From assembly GCA_964371055.1 (NCBI GenBank), contig CAYJLF010000019.1, positions 62,001 to 126,000 of the forward strand: a stretch of 64,000 bases of DNA, given 5' to 3'. Shown piece after piece: positions 1 to 11,362 of the stretch; position 1 is the first letter of the stretch, and every line of letters begins with the position of its first letter. The notes beneath the pieces were generated by a model, which searched no databases, was not told the origin of the DNA, and worked only from the letters and a program-made list of their open reading frames with translations. This DNA comes from CAYJLF01 sp964371055 (lineage in GTDB: Bacteria; Eisenbacteria; RBG-16-71-46; CAIMUX01). A program made the translations under genes and the position numbers.

Positions 1-2
1 TG

Positions 3-1019
3 GAGTTCACCTTCGCTCCCCGTCCGTGGATCGAGGGAGGACGCCCCGAGGTTCCGCCGCCCGGGCCCGCGCTCGGCCTGCATGTGCCGGGACGCTTCGA
101 CGCCGTCTTCGATCTCGAGGAGTGCGTGCTCTGTTCTTCCGCCTGCGTCGAGATCGTGCGGAGTGTCCGTCAGTTCGCGCGCGAGCGCGGGCTGGCCTCG
201 TGGCGCAGTGATGACGACAGCGGCCTCCTCCGGCACCTGATCGTGCGCGAGGGGGCGCACACCGGCGAGATCCTGGTCGGCCTCGTGGCGCGCGACGAGC
301 ACCCGGCGTTCGCTGAACTCGCGCCGCTTTTGGCGGCGCAGCATCCCGGCCTCGTCGGAGTGATGCTGATCGTCAACCGCGGCAAGGCGTCCGTGGCCCG
401 AGGCGAGGAGGAGCGCCCCCTCCACGGCCGCGCGTTCTTCCGAGAGCGGCTGGCGGGGCTGGAGTTCGAACTCTCGGTCCAATCGTTCTTTCAGACCAAC
501 ACTCTGGGGGCCGAGCGGCTGGTCGAGACGGCGCGCCTGATCCTCGAGGGGGCCCGCGGCGGCCGCGGCATGCTCTTGGACCTCTACTGCGGCGCCGGGA
601 CCTTCGGCCTCGCCCTGGCCTCCTCGTTCGCCCGCATCCTCGGGGTCGAGCAGGTCTCTTCGGCGGTCCGGGATGCCAGGCGCAACGCGGCCCAGAACGG
701 AATCGAGCACGCGGAGTTCATCGAGCACGCCGTCGAAGAGTGGCTGTCCCGGCCCGACGCGAGGGCCGGCCTCGCCCACCGCCCGGAGGAGACGGTGGTC
801 CTGGTCGATCCGCCCCGCACCGGGCTTCATCCACGGGCGATCCCGGGCATCCTGGGTCTCGGCACCCCCACGATCCTCTATGTGTCGTGCAATCCGACCA
901 CCCTCGCCCGCGACGCCGCGATGCTGGTCGACGGGGGATTCCGCCCCACTGGCTACCGCGTGGTCGACATGTTCCCCCACACCAGCCACGTGGAGACGGT
1001 CCTCCGACTGGAGCGGTAA
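3..1019 (+). CDS. rlmD: 23S rRNA (uracil-5-)-methyltransferase, RlmD/TrmA family (5' truncated by window edge)
   Basis: The frame is already open at base 3, and its first residues (EFTFAPRPWIEGG, then GLHVPGRFD) match the interior of RlmD/RumA proteins, so the N-terminal TRAM and iron-sulfur part lies outside the window. Visible motifs in order: SFFQTN before the catalytic domain, SAM-binding LDLYCGAGTFGLAL, VLVDPPRTGLHP, and ILYVSCNPTTLARD with the catalytic Cys, then the C-terminal HVETVL block. The family adds the C5 methyl group of a uridine in 23S rRNA or tRNA using SAM. A GTG at 84 is only an internal codon. The exact target (RlmD, RlmC or TrmA) cannot be settled without the N terminus. 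It stands alone, 160 bp before hppA, which has its own promoter. Confidence 0.9.
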   Translation, partial: EFTFAPRPWIEGGRPEVPPPGPALGLHVPGRFDAVFDLEECVLCSSACVEIVRSVRQFARERGLASWRSDDDSGLLRHLIVREGAHTGEILVGLVARDEHPAFAELAPLLAAQHPGLVGVMLIVNRGKASVARGEEERPLHGRAFFRERLAGLEFELSVQSFFQTNTLGAERLVETARLILEGARGGRGMLLDLYCGAGTFGLALASSFARILGVEQVSSAVRDARRNAAQNGIEHAEFIEHAVEEWLSRPDARAGLAHRPEETVVLVDPPRTGLHPRAIPGILGLGTPTILYVSCNPTTLARDAAMLVDGGFRPTGYRVVDMFPHTSHVETVLRLER

Positions 1020-1027
1020 CCGCCCCA

Positions 1028-1056
1028 TCGACAGCCGCCCCTCGATCTGGTATAGA
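1028..1056 (+). promoter_or_regulatory. Candidate sigma70 promoter for hppA
   Basis: TCGACA at 1028-1033 (5/6 match to -35), a 17-bp spacer, and TATAGA at 1051-1056 preceded by TGG, which resembles an extended -10. Predicted start near 1063, leaving a leader of about 115 nt before the hppA ATG at 1180. Identified by eye only. Confidence 0.55.
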
Positions 1057-1179
1057 ATCCCGGATCCTGACTCGATAACAGAAGGGTGGCCGCCGGTGAG
1101 CGCGCCGCTCCCCTGGGATCCCCCGGCCTGCCGTACCGGGTGACGACGCAAACGCCGAAACCACCCATGGAGGCTCGCG

Positions 1180-3762
<2,583 letters not shown>

Positions 3763-3788
3763 CGGCCGCGAACGAAGCGGATTCCGGA

Positions 3789-3817
3789 CCGGGGACGGGC
3801 GAAGGGCCTGTCCCCGG
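3789..3817. terminator. Inverted repeat between convergent genes (possible bidirectional terminator)
   Basis: CCGGGGAC at 3789-3796 pairs perfectly with GTCCCCGG at 3810-3817 around a 13-nt GC-rich loop. It sits between the hppA stop (3762) and the stop of the minus-strand gene at 3884. There is no U-tract on either side, so termination is plausible but not certain. Confidence 0.45.
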
Positions 3818-3883
3818 CGGGGATCGGCGACCGGCGTGCAGCCGACCGAACGCGACGGATGGGATGTCCGTCGCCCGTTGCCG

Positions 3884-6800
3884 CTACCGTGCCAGGATCA
3901 CGGTCCGGTCGACCCGCACCGTCTCCCCCCGCAGGCGCAGGTAGTACACCCCGCTCGGCGCCTCTCGCCCCATCGCGTCGGTGCCGTCCCACGTCATCAC
4001 CTGCTCCGCAGACTCCGCGCGCACGTCCGCTTCCAACCGGCGGATCAGACCGCCTTTCACGTCGAAAATCGCGAGGTCGATCCGCTGGTTCCGCGGGACG
4101 CGACCGCTGATCGTGACGCCGGCGCCGGTCGGGTTTGGATAGACGACGAGTTGGACCGGAGGCGCCGGCACCGAACCTTCCGGCGGAACGCCGCCCGACG
4201 CCTCGCTCAGCGTGACGTCGACGAAGAGAGCCGGGGCCTCTGCCAGCACAGGGGGCGGCCCCGGCGGGTAGACCGCCGCTCCGGCCGCCGCGTGGAAGAA
4301 GAGAGGCGCCGGGGCCGACTCCGCGAGTCCGGCCAGCGGCCCGGCGTCGAGCGAGAGCGCCACTTCCGCCACGGTGGCGCTCGCCTCACCCCACAACCAG
4401 GGCGGGCTTTCCGTCACCTCCAGCACCGCGACATCCGGGTAGACTCCCTGCAGCCGTGTGAAGCGCCGCGTCCCATGGTCGAGCGTGATCATGCCCTCGA
4501 GCGCCTCGGCGTCGTAGATGCCGTTTCCGTTGACGTCGATGTAGATCCGGAACTCCTCCGCCGAGACCGCATCCTCGAGGGCGAGGTAGAGACAGGCGGC
4601 ATCGTTCATCACCCGGATGGTCGACGGCGGGCCCGACGGCAACAAAGTCGCGTCCAGGGGTGTGGCCGCGTCCCACTCCAGCAGGTCCACCGTGCCATCG
4701 ATCAAGGGCGCCGTGCCGCAGGGCCCGGACGCCGCGGAGTAACCTGATCCGGGAACGGCCTCGACCGCGATCGACGGATCGGAAGTCTGGCCGCTGTATG
4801 GATTGCGGGTACGGATCCGATACGTGATCTTCTTCCCGGCGGCGAGCCCGCTGTGATCCAGGTAGTCGGTGGCCGGGGTCGTGCCAAGGAGCACGGAGTC
4901 GCGGAAGATGTCATAGAGAGGGGCATCGATGCACGACACTCCCGCCGCCGGTACCGGCCAGGCCAGCGGGACAGCCCCCTCGAACCCGGACCCGACCAGG
5001 ATCCCCGACTTCTTCGTGCTGAACTGAATGACCGTGCCCTCCGCAGGCATGGTCTGCTGCGGCGAGGCGATGATCATCCGCGCGAAGAGCTCGTCCGTCA
5101 CCGGGTCGGTGTCCAGATCGCCGTCCTGTGCGTCCAGGACGATCTCCTCCCAGGTCGCGATCTCCGGGTCGATGCGATACGCGTAGCACCAGTCCGTCGC
5201 CGGAAACGACGAATACGGGTCGGGCATGTCCGGGGAGAAGTCGTAGATGCCGGGCGACCAGATGTCCGTGAACACCGGAAGGAGCCGAACCTCCTCCCCC
5301 GTGAAAGGATCGCGCTCATAGAGACCGAAGGGCACCGGACCGGCTTCGCCGTTATTCAACATCCACCACCCGACGTTGTCCGGCCGCAGGTCCCAGCGCA
5401 GGATGAGGTCCCGGTAGTCGAGATTCGCGATGTCCGCCCCGCCGCGAGTGAAGCGATCTTCACCACCGTCCCCGCCTCCGGCCGACATCAGCCAGTCGCC
5501 CGTGGAGTTGTAGCTGTGCCACACGTCGTTCCCCGGGCCGCCCTGGCCGTCAGCGGGCAGGGAAACGCCGCCCGCGCCGGCGATCTCGTCGATCATCATC
5601 TGATCGCGGTGGTTCCGCTGCCAGCCTCGCTCGTCCCCGGGCGGGAGGAGTTCGCATCCCTCGTCGGGGAGGTAGGTGCCGCCGAGAGCGAGGCACTCCT
5701 CCTCCCCGCGGATCTCGCAGACTCCGGATCCGCGGCAACAGGCCGACGGCGGCCCGTAGACGGCACAGCGGTCGGGTGTGCACGTGGTGCCGTCCCCCTG
5801 ATAAGACCCGGCGCAGTCTCCCGCGAACCGGATCAGGCAAGTGCCGTTCGAGAAGCAGCAGGCACCGGCCGCAGCCAGGCACGGGTTCGGATCGCAACCC
5901 GCGCCCGGGATGAACTCGCCATCCAGGCATCCGGTGGCGGTGCTGACGACACAGGCCCCCCCCGCGAGACAGCAGGCTCCGTCGCCCTGGCCCATCGCCG
6001 AGCGGAAGAGCAGCGGCATCCTGTCCGCGAGCGCCCGCAGGTCGGTGATGCTGGCGAGCCGGTCGGCTCCCTGGCCGACGATCACGACGGCCGCCACGAT
6101 CTGCGTATCGCCGGGAGCCATCGAGAACGGACCGGACGAGAGCATCATGCGCCGGTCGGCGGGGTCCGTATCCAGCCATCCCTGCCCGGCCACGGGATCT
6201 CCTGAAACCATGAACGTGGTCACCTGCCCCGTACTCGGATCGATGACCGGGCTGCCGTCCGGATTCAGCCCCTGCAGGTGCCGGTACGATACGGTCGCGT
6301 TCGGAGGGTCTGTTCCGTTGATGTACTTCACGAATGCGGTCAGGGGCAGATTCCGATACCCCGGCACGATGCGACCACTCACGAAGGCTTCATCTCCGGG
6401 CGACGGCACGATCGGGCCTTGCACGAGCCGCAGTCCGACGGCGGGCGGGCTGGAACCGTACTGCAGATCGCTGCCGTCGGCGTTGTAGCAGTATCCGAGC
6501 GAGGCCGGGGGGTCGCATGCAACCAGATCGTCGGTCGGCCCGCCAAGGTCGGGATCGGCCCACAAGCCGATGTGCACATCCTCAAGGATGTTGGACCCCC
6601 TGTTGATGATCGTCCACTCGAGCAGAACAGCCGTCGCTGCCGCGCCGACCCAGTCGTAGGCGAAGCTCGCATGGCGGACCTCGACGCCCAAGGGGGGCGT
6701 TCCGCCAGCGGCGTTGGTGTGCGCGCCGTAATCCAGATCATGGTAGACCGACCAGAGAGTCTGCGCTCCCAGATGGCGTGGATTTCCGCTCCCGTCGACG

Positions 6801-7303
6801 GGTGCCCCGTGTTCGGCGGGCCACTCGGCATAGTCGGGGTTGGACGATGGGTTGTCGCCGGGCGCGATCTTGTAGACGCGGAAGGCCGGATCGTACGGGT
6901 CGTCCCAGGAGGTCGGGGATAGAATCCGGCCCGGTGTGTATTCGCACGAGTACTGGGCCACCGTGACTCGGGGCTGGCCACCGACGGTGGCACCGAGCCA
7001 TAGACCGGCCGCGTAGACGGCGGTCCGGCCGGTCCCCCGGGGATACTCCAGTCCCGGTGCGCCCGCCTGCAGATCCCACGCAAATGAGCCGAGGTTGGTG
7101 ATGAACATGTCGAGCTGGTTCGCGTCCGCTCTGCTCTCGACATCGTAGCTCTTGGCGGAGTACCGCACGGCCCCTTCGGGCTCGCTGGCGATCGTCGCCT
7201 CGGGACCAACGACGACGAGCAGGAGTCCCCACCACAGGCTGGCGGCGCCCAGCGCGGTGGACCGAAGGGACGAGAGCCGCGGAAGGATCGTTGTGAAACG
7301 CAT
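3884..7303 (-). CDS. Large secreted multidomain protein with Cys-rich repeats and C-terminal FlgD/T9SS-like sorting domain
   Basis: 1139 aa. ATG 7303 is preceded by GAGGAGG and opens a signal peptide (residues 1-39, predicted cut ATIA/SE); starts further upstream would bury it. Domains: an N-terminal beta-rich region; three Cys-rich repeats at about residues 437-550 (GACC, about 25 residues, then Cys); a second beta region; a fibronectin-III-like module at about 775-852; a DOMON/CBM9-like module at about 868-940 (LIDGTVDLLEWDAATPLD); and a C-terminal domain at about 1052-1138 (VYPNPTGAGV, then FDVKGGLIRRLE, then SGVYYLRL) like FlgD_ig/T9SS type-A sorting domains. No enzyme motif was seen. It is divergent from the protease gene at 7666. 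An adhesin or surface-coat role is a guess. Confidence 0.8.
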   Translation of the reverse strand: MRFTTILPRLSSLRSTALGAASLWWGLLLVVVGPEATIASEPEGAVRYSAKSYDVESRADANQLDMFITNLGSFAWDLQAGAPGLEYPRGTGRTAVYAAGLWLGATVGGQPRVTVAQYSCEYTPGRILSPTSWDDPYDPAFRVYKIAPGDNPSSNPDYAEWPAEHGAPVDGSGNPRHLGAQTLWSVYHDLDYGAHTNAAGGTPPLGVEVRHASFAYDWVGAAATAVLLEWTIINRGSNILEDVHIGLWADPDLGGPTDDLVACDPPASLGYCYNADGSDLQYGSSPPAVGLRLVQGPIVPSPGDEAFVSGRIVPGYRNLPLTAFVKYINGTDPPNATVSYRHLQGLNPDGSPVIDPSTGQVTTFMVSGDPVAGQGWLDTDPADRRMMLSSGPFSMAPGDTQIVAAVVIVGQGADRLASITDLRALADRMPLLFRSAMGQGDGACCLAGGACVVSTATGCLDGEFIPGAGCDPNPCLAAAGACCFSNGTCLIRFAGDCAGSYQGDGTTCTPDRCAVYGPPSACCRGSGVCEIRGEEECLALGGTYLPDEGCELLPPGDERGWQRNHRDQMMIDEIAGAGGVSLPADGQGGPGNDVWHSYNSTGDWLMSAGGGDGGEDRFTRGGADIANLDYRDLILRWDLRPDNVGWWMLNNGEAGPVPFGLYERDPFTGEEVRLLPVFTDIWSPGIYDFSPDMPDPYSSFPATDWCYAYRIDPEIATWEEIVLDAQDGDLDTDPVTDELFARMIIASPQQTMPAEGTVIQFSTKKSGILVGSGFEGAVPLAWPVPAAGVSCIDAPLYDIFRDSVLLGTTPATDYLDHSGLAAGKKITYRIRTRNPYSGQTSDPSIAVEAVPGSGYSAASGPCGTAPLIDGTVDLLEWDAATPLDATLLPSGPPSTIRVMNDAACLYLALEDAVSAEEFRIYIDVNGNGIYDAEALEGMITLDHGTRRFTRLQGVYPDVAVLEVTESPPWLWGEASATVAEVALSLDAGPLAGLAESAPAPLFFHAAAGAAVYPPGPPPVLAEAPALFVDVTLSEASGGVPPEGSVPAPPVQLVVYPNPTGAGVTISGRVPRNQRIDLAIFDVKGGLIRRLEADVRAESAEQVMTWDGTDAMGREAPSGVYYLRLRGETVRVDRTVILAR

Positions 7304-7665
7304 GCACGCCTCCTCGCTCGTGGGGAGTCCAACCTCCGGCACCGGAGCACGATCCACGGTGTCGCGCAGACAATGGTAGAGGATCCGGGCCGTTGGTGGC
7401 AATCGCACCCCGCTCCGGCCCCGGCGGCACGTCCGGTCCGGCTATCCGCGCCCGGTGCGCGCACGGCCGTCGCCACTTTCCCTTCGACGTCTCCCCGGAA
7501 CCCGCAACCAACCGTGCAGTGGGTGTTCCCACCCGCCGGTCGATCCAGGTACCGCCGCCGCGCTCCCGCCGCGCGGCCTTCTCCACCAGGGATCATGCAT
7601 CTCCCTCGGACCGCCCGGTCCGCCGAGCGCGCCCTCCAGGCGCCCGGCGACACGAGGAGGAGATG
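7304..7665. other. Intergenic region between divergent secreted-protein genes
   Basis: About 360 bp with no convincing gene. It carries a candidate minus-strand promoter at 7373-7402, a small hairpin (GTGGG, TGTT, CCCAC at 7519-7532), and the GAGGAGG ribosome site before the protease gene. No plus-strand promoter near consensus was recognised. Confidence 0.6.
7373..7402 (-). promoter_or_regulatory. Weak candidate promoter for the secreted Cys-repeat protein
   Basis: On the minus strand TTGCCA (7402-7397), an 18-bp spacer, then TACCAT (7378-7373). The predicted leader to ATG 7303 is about 60 nt. The same -10 hexamer and spacing recur upstream of the gene that starts at 20041. Confidence 0.35.
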
Positions 7666-10600
7666 ATGTCCGCCTTCCAGAGGACTCGGCACGCGGCGAA
7701 GGCCGCCGCACCTGATCCCGCCCCCATCGTCACCCTGACCACGCTCCTCGCTTTCGCCCTCATCGGGCTCATGTCGATCCTGACGCCACTCCCGGCCGTC
7801 GCCCAACTCGACTGGGGCGACTCCGGTCTCCTGATCTGCGGGGGCTCGTGGGAGAAGCGCAGCCTCGTCACCGCCCCGGACGGCGGGGGCGGGATCTACT
7901 ACGTCTGGGAAGATCTCCGCGGCGGCAATCCGCGCGTCTATGCGCAGCGAGCCGACTCCACCGGCACGCTCCTCTGGGGGCCTAACGGGCTGGCCGTCTT
8001 CACCACGACGGTCGACCAGCTCGAGCCGCGCATCGCCGTCGATGCAACCGGTAACCTCTTCGTTCTCGCCCGGCAGTTGCGCACGCCGCCGGAGCTCTGC
8101 GTCTGCGCCCAGTGCCTCTCCCCGGCCGGTTCGCGGCTCTGGGAGTCCTCCGGTCGCCAGTGCAACCTCGCCTCGGGCGACGAGAGCCAACACCAGGTGA
8201 CCATCGCCGGCGTCGGGGAGGTGGTCGCCACCTGGCTCGACCGCCGGTTCGGCCCGACGACGGCGCGGGTCTTCGCGCAGCGCCTCGGCTCGGGCGGCCG
8301 GCTCTGGACCGACAACGGCCGGCAGGTTTCGAGCGAGCCAGGACTCCAGTCCAATCCGCGCGTCGAGGCCGTGGGCGCCGACTTCATCGTCCTGTGGAAC
8401 CAGGAGTCCGACCTTCGCGCCCAGCGGCTTCTGGCCTCGACCGGTAATCCGCTGTGGGGCGCGGCCGGCATTCCCGTCTCCCCGGTGCCCGGCCCCAAGA
8501 GCCTTCCGCGGTTGCTTACCGGCGCGGCGGAGAACTCGTACGTCCTCTGGAAGGAGGAGGGAACCGGCCTCCTCCGCGCACAATCGCTGAACGCGGGGGG
8601 CGCGCCCGGCTGGGGCGAAGGCCTGATCCTCGGCGGCGATCCCACCGTCGCCGGGCTGGAGGTGGCCCCGGACGCGGGAGGAGGCGTCTACGCCGTCTGG
8701 CAGGCGTCTGGAGGCGTCGACCAGGACCTCTTCGTCCAGCGCGTCCGGCCCGACGGGACGCTCGGATTCGGCGGAGGCGGCGGAGGGGGAGCCCTCGCCG
8801 TTGGCCCCGGGGATCAGGCGTTCCCCTCGATCTCGTGGGACGCCCACGAAGGGCTCTTCGTGGCCTGGCAAGACACACCGGCCGGCTCGACCACAACCTA
8901 CGCGACGGCACAGTGGGTCGACTCTACCGGGGTGCTGGTCTACCCCGAGGGCGGCGTCCTCATCGTCAACGGCTCGATCCTGGCCAACAGCGCGAGTCTG
9001 TCAACCGGCCTCCTCGTCCCGTGCTTCGGCACCGGAATGATCTCAGCCGACGGCCACAGCATCATCGGCCAGCGCTTCTGCGACTGGGTGACGAACTACT
9101 ATGTCGTCTTCGATCACACCCCTACCGCCAACGACGAGACCCTCCTGGCCGGCGTCATCAACGCCTCCCAGGTGGGATACCGGTGCAGCAACGTGGAGGT
9201 GATCTGCGCCCGGAGGGTGCCGCTCAGTCTGGCCGACAACATCGAGGCGCTGAACGGCGTCGACTCGGTCGCCGTCGCGTATCGCGCCACCCACTGGCTC
9301 GATGTCAGCACGCGGGCGATCAAGGCGCGCGCCTCCAACACCTACTCCCCCAACACGGCCGAGGAACTGGGCTACGACGGCGACGGCATCGTGGTGGCGG
9401 TGATCGACACCGGCGTCGATGACGGCCACCCGTCGCTGGCCGGGCACTACGTCACCGGCTTCGATGCCACCACCGACAGCGAGGTCAATCCGGACGACGA
9501 CAACGCCAGCGGCTCCGACTCGACCTACCACGGCACCCACTGCGCCGGCACGGTGATGGGGTCGGACAACACGTACCGCGGGGTGGCACCCGGGGCGAAG
9601 CTCGTCGATGTCAAGGTGCTGAGCGGATCCGGCAGCGGCACCGGCGAAGACGTGATGCAGGGGATCGACTGGTGCATCGAGCACAAGGACGACTACGACA
9701 TCCGCGTGGTCTCGATGAGCCTCGGGAGCTGGGTGCCGTCGGACGGGTCGGACCCGCAGTCGAAGCTGGTCAACGCCGCGGTCGACGCCGGGCTGGTCAT
9801 GGTCGTCGCGGCCGGCAACCAGGGCCCGCTCTCCAGCCGGTTCGGCACGCCCGCCGCGGCCGACAAGGCGATCGTAATCGCCGCCATGGATGACCAGAAC
9901 ACGATCAACCGGGCCGATGATCTGATCGCCAACTACTCCAGCCGCGGGCCGCGGCTGAGCGACAACGACGGCGACCTGAGCGACGAGAGGAAGCCCGACG
10001 TCACCGCTCCCGGATCGAACATCATGGCGCCGATCGGATCCGCGGGCGTGCCCTCGAACCGCTACCACAACCTGAGCGGCACTTCGATGGCGACGCCGCA
10101 TGTGGCCGGGGTCGTCGCGCTCATGCTCGAGGCCAACCCGAACCTGACCCCGGCCACGGTGAAGCAGATCCTGCAGACGTCGGCCGAGGACTGGAGTTCG
10201 ACCGGCTGCCCGGTCGACTGCCCCGGACAGCACCCGACCTGGGACCGCTGTTACGGCTATGGCTATGTCGATGCCTACAAGGCGGTGCAGGCGGCGTTGA
10301 ACCAGGGGAACGGCTCGATCTGCTACTGGATCGACGTCGACACGCCCTTCGCGCACGGATGGATGGGGTGGCACTTCGTCCACAACCTCGAGTCCGGCAC
10401 CTACTCCGTCTGGGTCAACAACCATGGCACCGGCCCGACCGGAGAGCTGACCGTCCGCTTCTACCGGAGCGAGCCTTCAGTGACCGCGCGCTTCCCGTCC
10501 CCCTACGCGACCGACCTGGGGGACTTCCTCCTGCCGAACATCGACCCCGGAGACTCGGTGCTGGTCGGCCCGATCCCCTGGGTGCCGCCCGAGCTGAACG

Positions 10601-11334
10601 GCTTCGGCCAGCCGCACTTCGCGATCGGCGCCACGGTCGAGTCGGAGACCGATCCGATCCGCACCGGATCGCCGATGGACGACAACAACGTCGCCACGCG
10701 GGCCCACTGGATCGTGACGCCCGACGCGGCCGGTCCGCAGACGGTCTCCTTCTGGGTCCGCAATGAGCTGTGCGAGTCGTGCGCGATGGTGCTGGAGCTG
10801 GATCGCGAGGCGCTTCCTCTCGGCTGGACCGCTTCCCTGCAGGGGATGGCCGAGGGGGCGCCGGTCACCTTCGCCGCGGGCGAGGAACGCATGGTCGAGG
10901 CGGTCATCCTGCCGGGTGACCCCGGCGTCGGTACGCTCCACGTCGAAGCCTCCCAGTGGACGCAGCAAGGAACACACTTCATCCGCAGCACCGGTGGCCT
11001 CGCGCTCACGGTCGACACCGAGATCTCGTCCGTCGACGGCGACCCCGCGCTGCCGGCCGCGCCTACGCTGGTCACCACGCTCCGCCCGATCGTGCCGCTC
11101 CCCGCGCGCTCGCCCGTGACGCTCCGCTTCGATCTCGCCCGGCCACAGGTCGTACGCCTCGAGGTCTTCGATGCCGCCGGCCGTCTCGTCGGCACGCCGT
11201 GCGACGAGTCCCGGCCCGCCGGGCGCCACGAGATCTCGTGGGATCGCGACCTGCGTCTCGCCTCCGGGCTCTACTGGGTGCGGATGCGGTCCGAGGAGGG
11301 GACGCAGACGCGGAGATTGCTGGTGATGAGGTGA
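7666..11334 (+). CDS. Secreted subtilisin-like (S8) serine protease with N-terminal beta-repeat region and C-terminal FlgD/T9SS-like domain
   Basis: 1222 aa. Two tandem ATGs (7663, 7666) follow GGAGG at 7656-7660; 7666 gives the better spacing. The signal peptide ends PLPAVA/QLDW, so Gln47 is the predicted mature N terminus. Residues of about 50-450 hold repeats of the type YVWED/VWQ followed by xxYAQR and LWG, suggesting a propeller-like binding region. The S8 triad is Asp581 (VIDTGVDDGHP), His625 (YHGTHCAG) and Ser807 (LSGTSMATPHVAG), with oxyanion Asn718 (AAGNQGP). A CARDB-like beta region follows, and residues of about 1139-1222 form a FlgD/T9SS-like C-terminal domain ending in an Arg-rich tail. 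Extracellular proteolysis is well supported; export by type IX secretion is an inference strengthened by SprA at 59285. Confidence 0.9.
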   Translation: MSAFQRTRHAAKAAAPDPAPIVTLTTLLAFALIGLMSILTPLPAVAQLDWGDSGLLICGGSWEKRSLVTAPDGGGGIYYVWEDLRGGNPRVYAQRADSTGTLLWGPNGLAVFTTTVDQLEPRIAVDATGNLFVLARQLRTPPELCVCAQCLSPAGSRLWESSGRQCNLASGDESQHQVTIAGVGEVVATWLDRRFGPTTARVFAQRLGSGGRLWTDNGRQVSSEPGLQSNPRVEAVGADFIVLWNQESDLRAQRLLASTGNPLWGAAGIPVSPVPGPKSLPRLLTGAAENSYVLWKEEGTGLLRAQSLNAGGAPGWGEGLILGGDPTVAGLEVAPDAGGGVYAVWQASGGVDQDLFVQRVRPDGTLGFGGGGGGGALAVGPGDQAFPSISWDAHEGLFVAWQDTPAGSTTTYATAQWVDSTGVLVYPEGGVLIVNGSILANSASLSTGLLVPCFGTGMISADGHSIIGQRFCDWVTNYYVVFDHTPTANDETLLAGVINASQVGYRCSNVEVICARRVPLSLADNIEALNGVDSVAVAYRATHWLDVSTRAIKARASNTYSPNTAEELGYDGDGIVVAVIDTGVDDGHPSLAGHYVTGFDATTDSEVNPDDDNASGSDSTYHGTHCAGTVMGSDNTYRGVAPGAKLVDVKVLSGSGSGTGEDVMQGIDWCIEHKDDYDIRVVSMSLGSWVPSDGSDPQSKLVNAAVDAGLVMVVAAGNQGPLSSRFGTPAAADKAIVIAAMDDQNTINRADDLIANYSSRGPRLSDNDGDLSDERKPDVTAPGSNIMAPIGSAGVPSNRYHNLSGTSMATPHVAGVVALMLEANPNLTPATVKQILQTSAEDWSSTGCPVDCPGQHPTWDRCYGYGYVDAYKAVQAALNQGNGSICYWIDVDTPFAHGWMGWHFVHNLESGTYSVWVNNHGTGPTGELTVRFYRSEPSVTARFPSPYATDLGDFLLPNIDPGDSVLVGPIPWVPPELNGFGQPHFAIGATVESETDPIRTGSPMDDNNVATRAHWIVTPDAAGPQTVSFWVRNELCESCAMVLELDREALPLGWTASLQGMAEGAPVTFAAGEERMVEAVILPGDPGVGTLHVEASQWTQQGTHFIRSTGGLALTVDTEISSVDGDPALPAAPTLVTTLRPIVPLPARSPVTLRFDLARPQVVRLEVFDAAGRLVGTPCDESRPAGRHEISWDRDLRLASGLYWVRMRSEEGTQTRRLLVMR

Positions 11335-11362
11335 GTGACGCGGCCGACCGGACGGCGCCGCG

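Noticed and set aside
8765..8800. Poly-Gly run in the S8 protease considered as a frameshift or repeat artefact
   Set aside because: The frame stays open and the repeat pattern continues on both sides; a Gly-rich loop is plausible.
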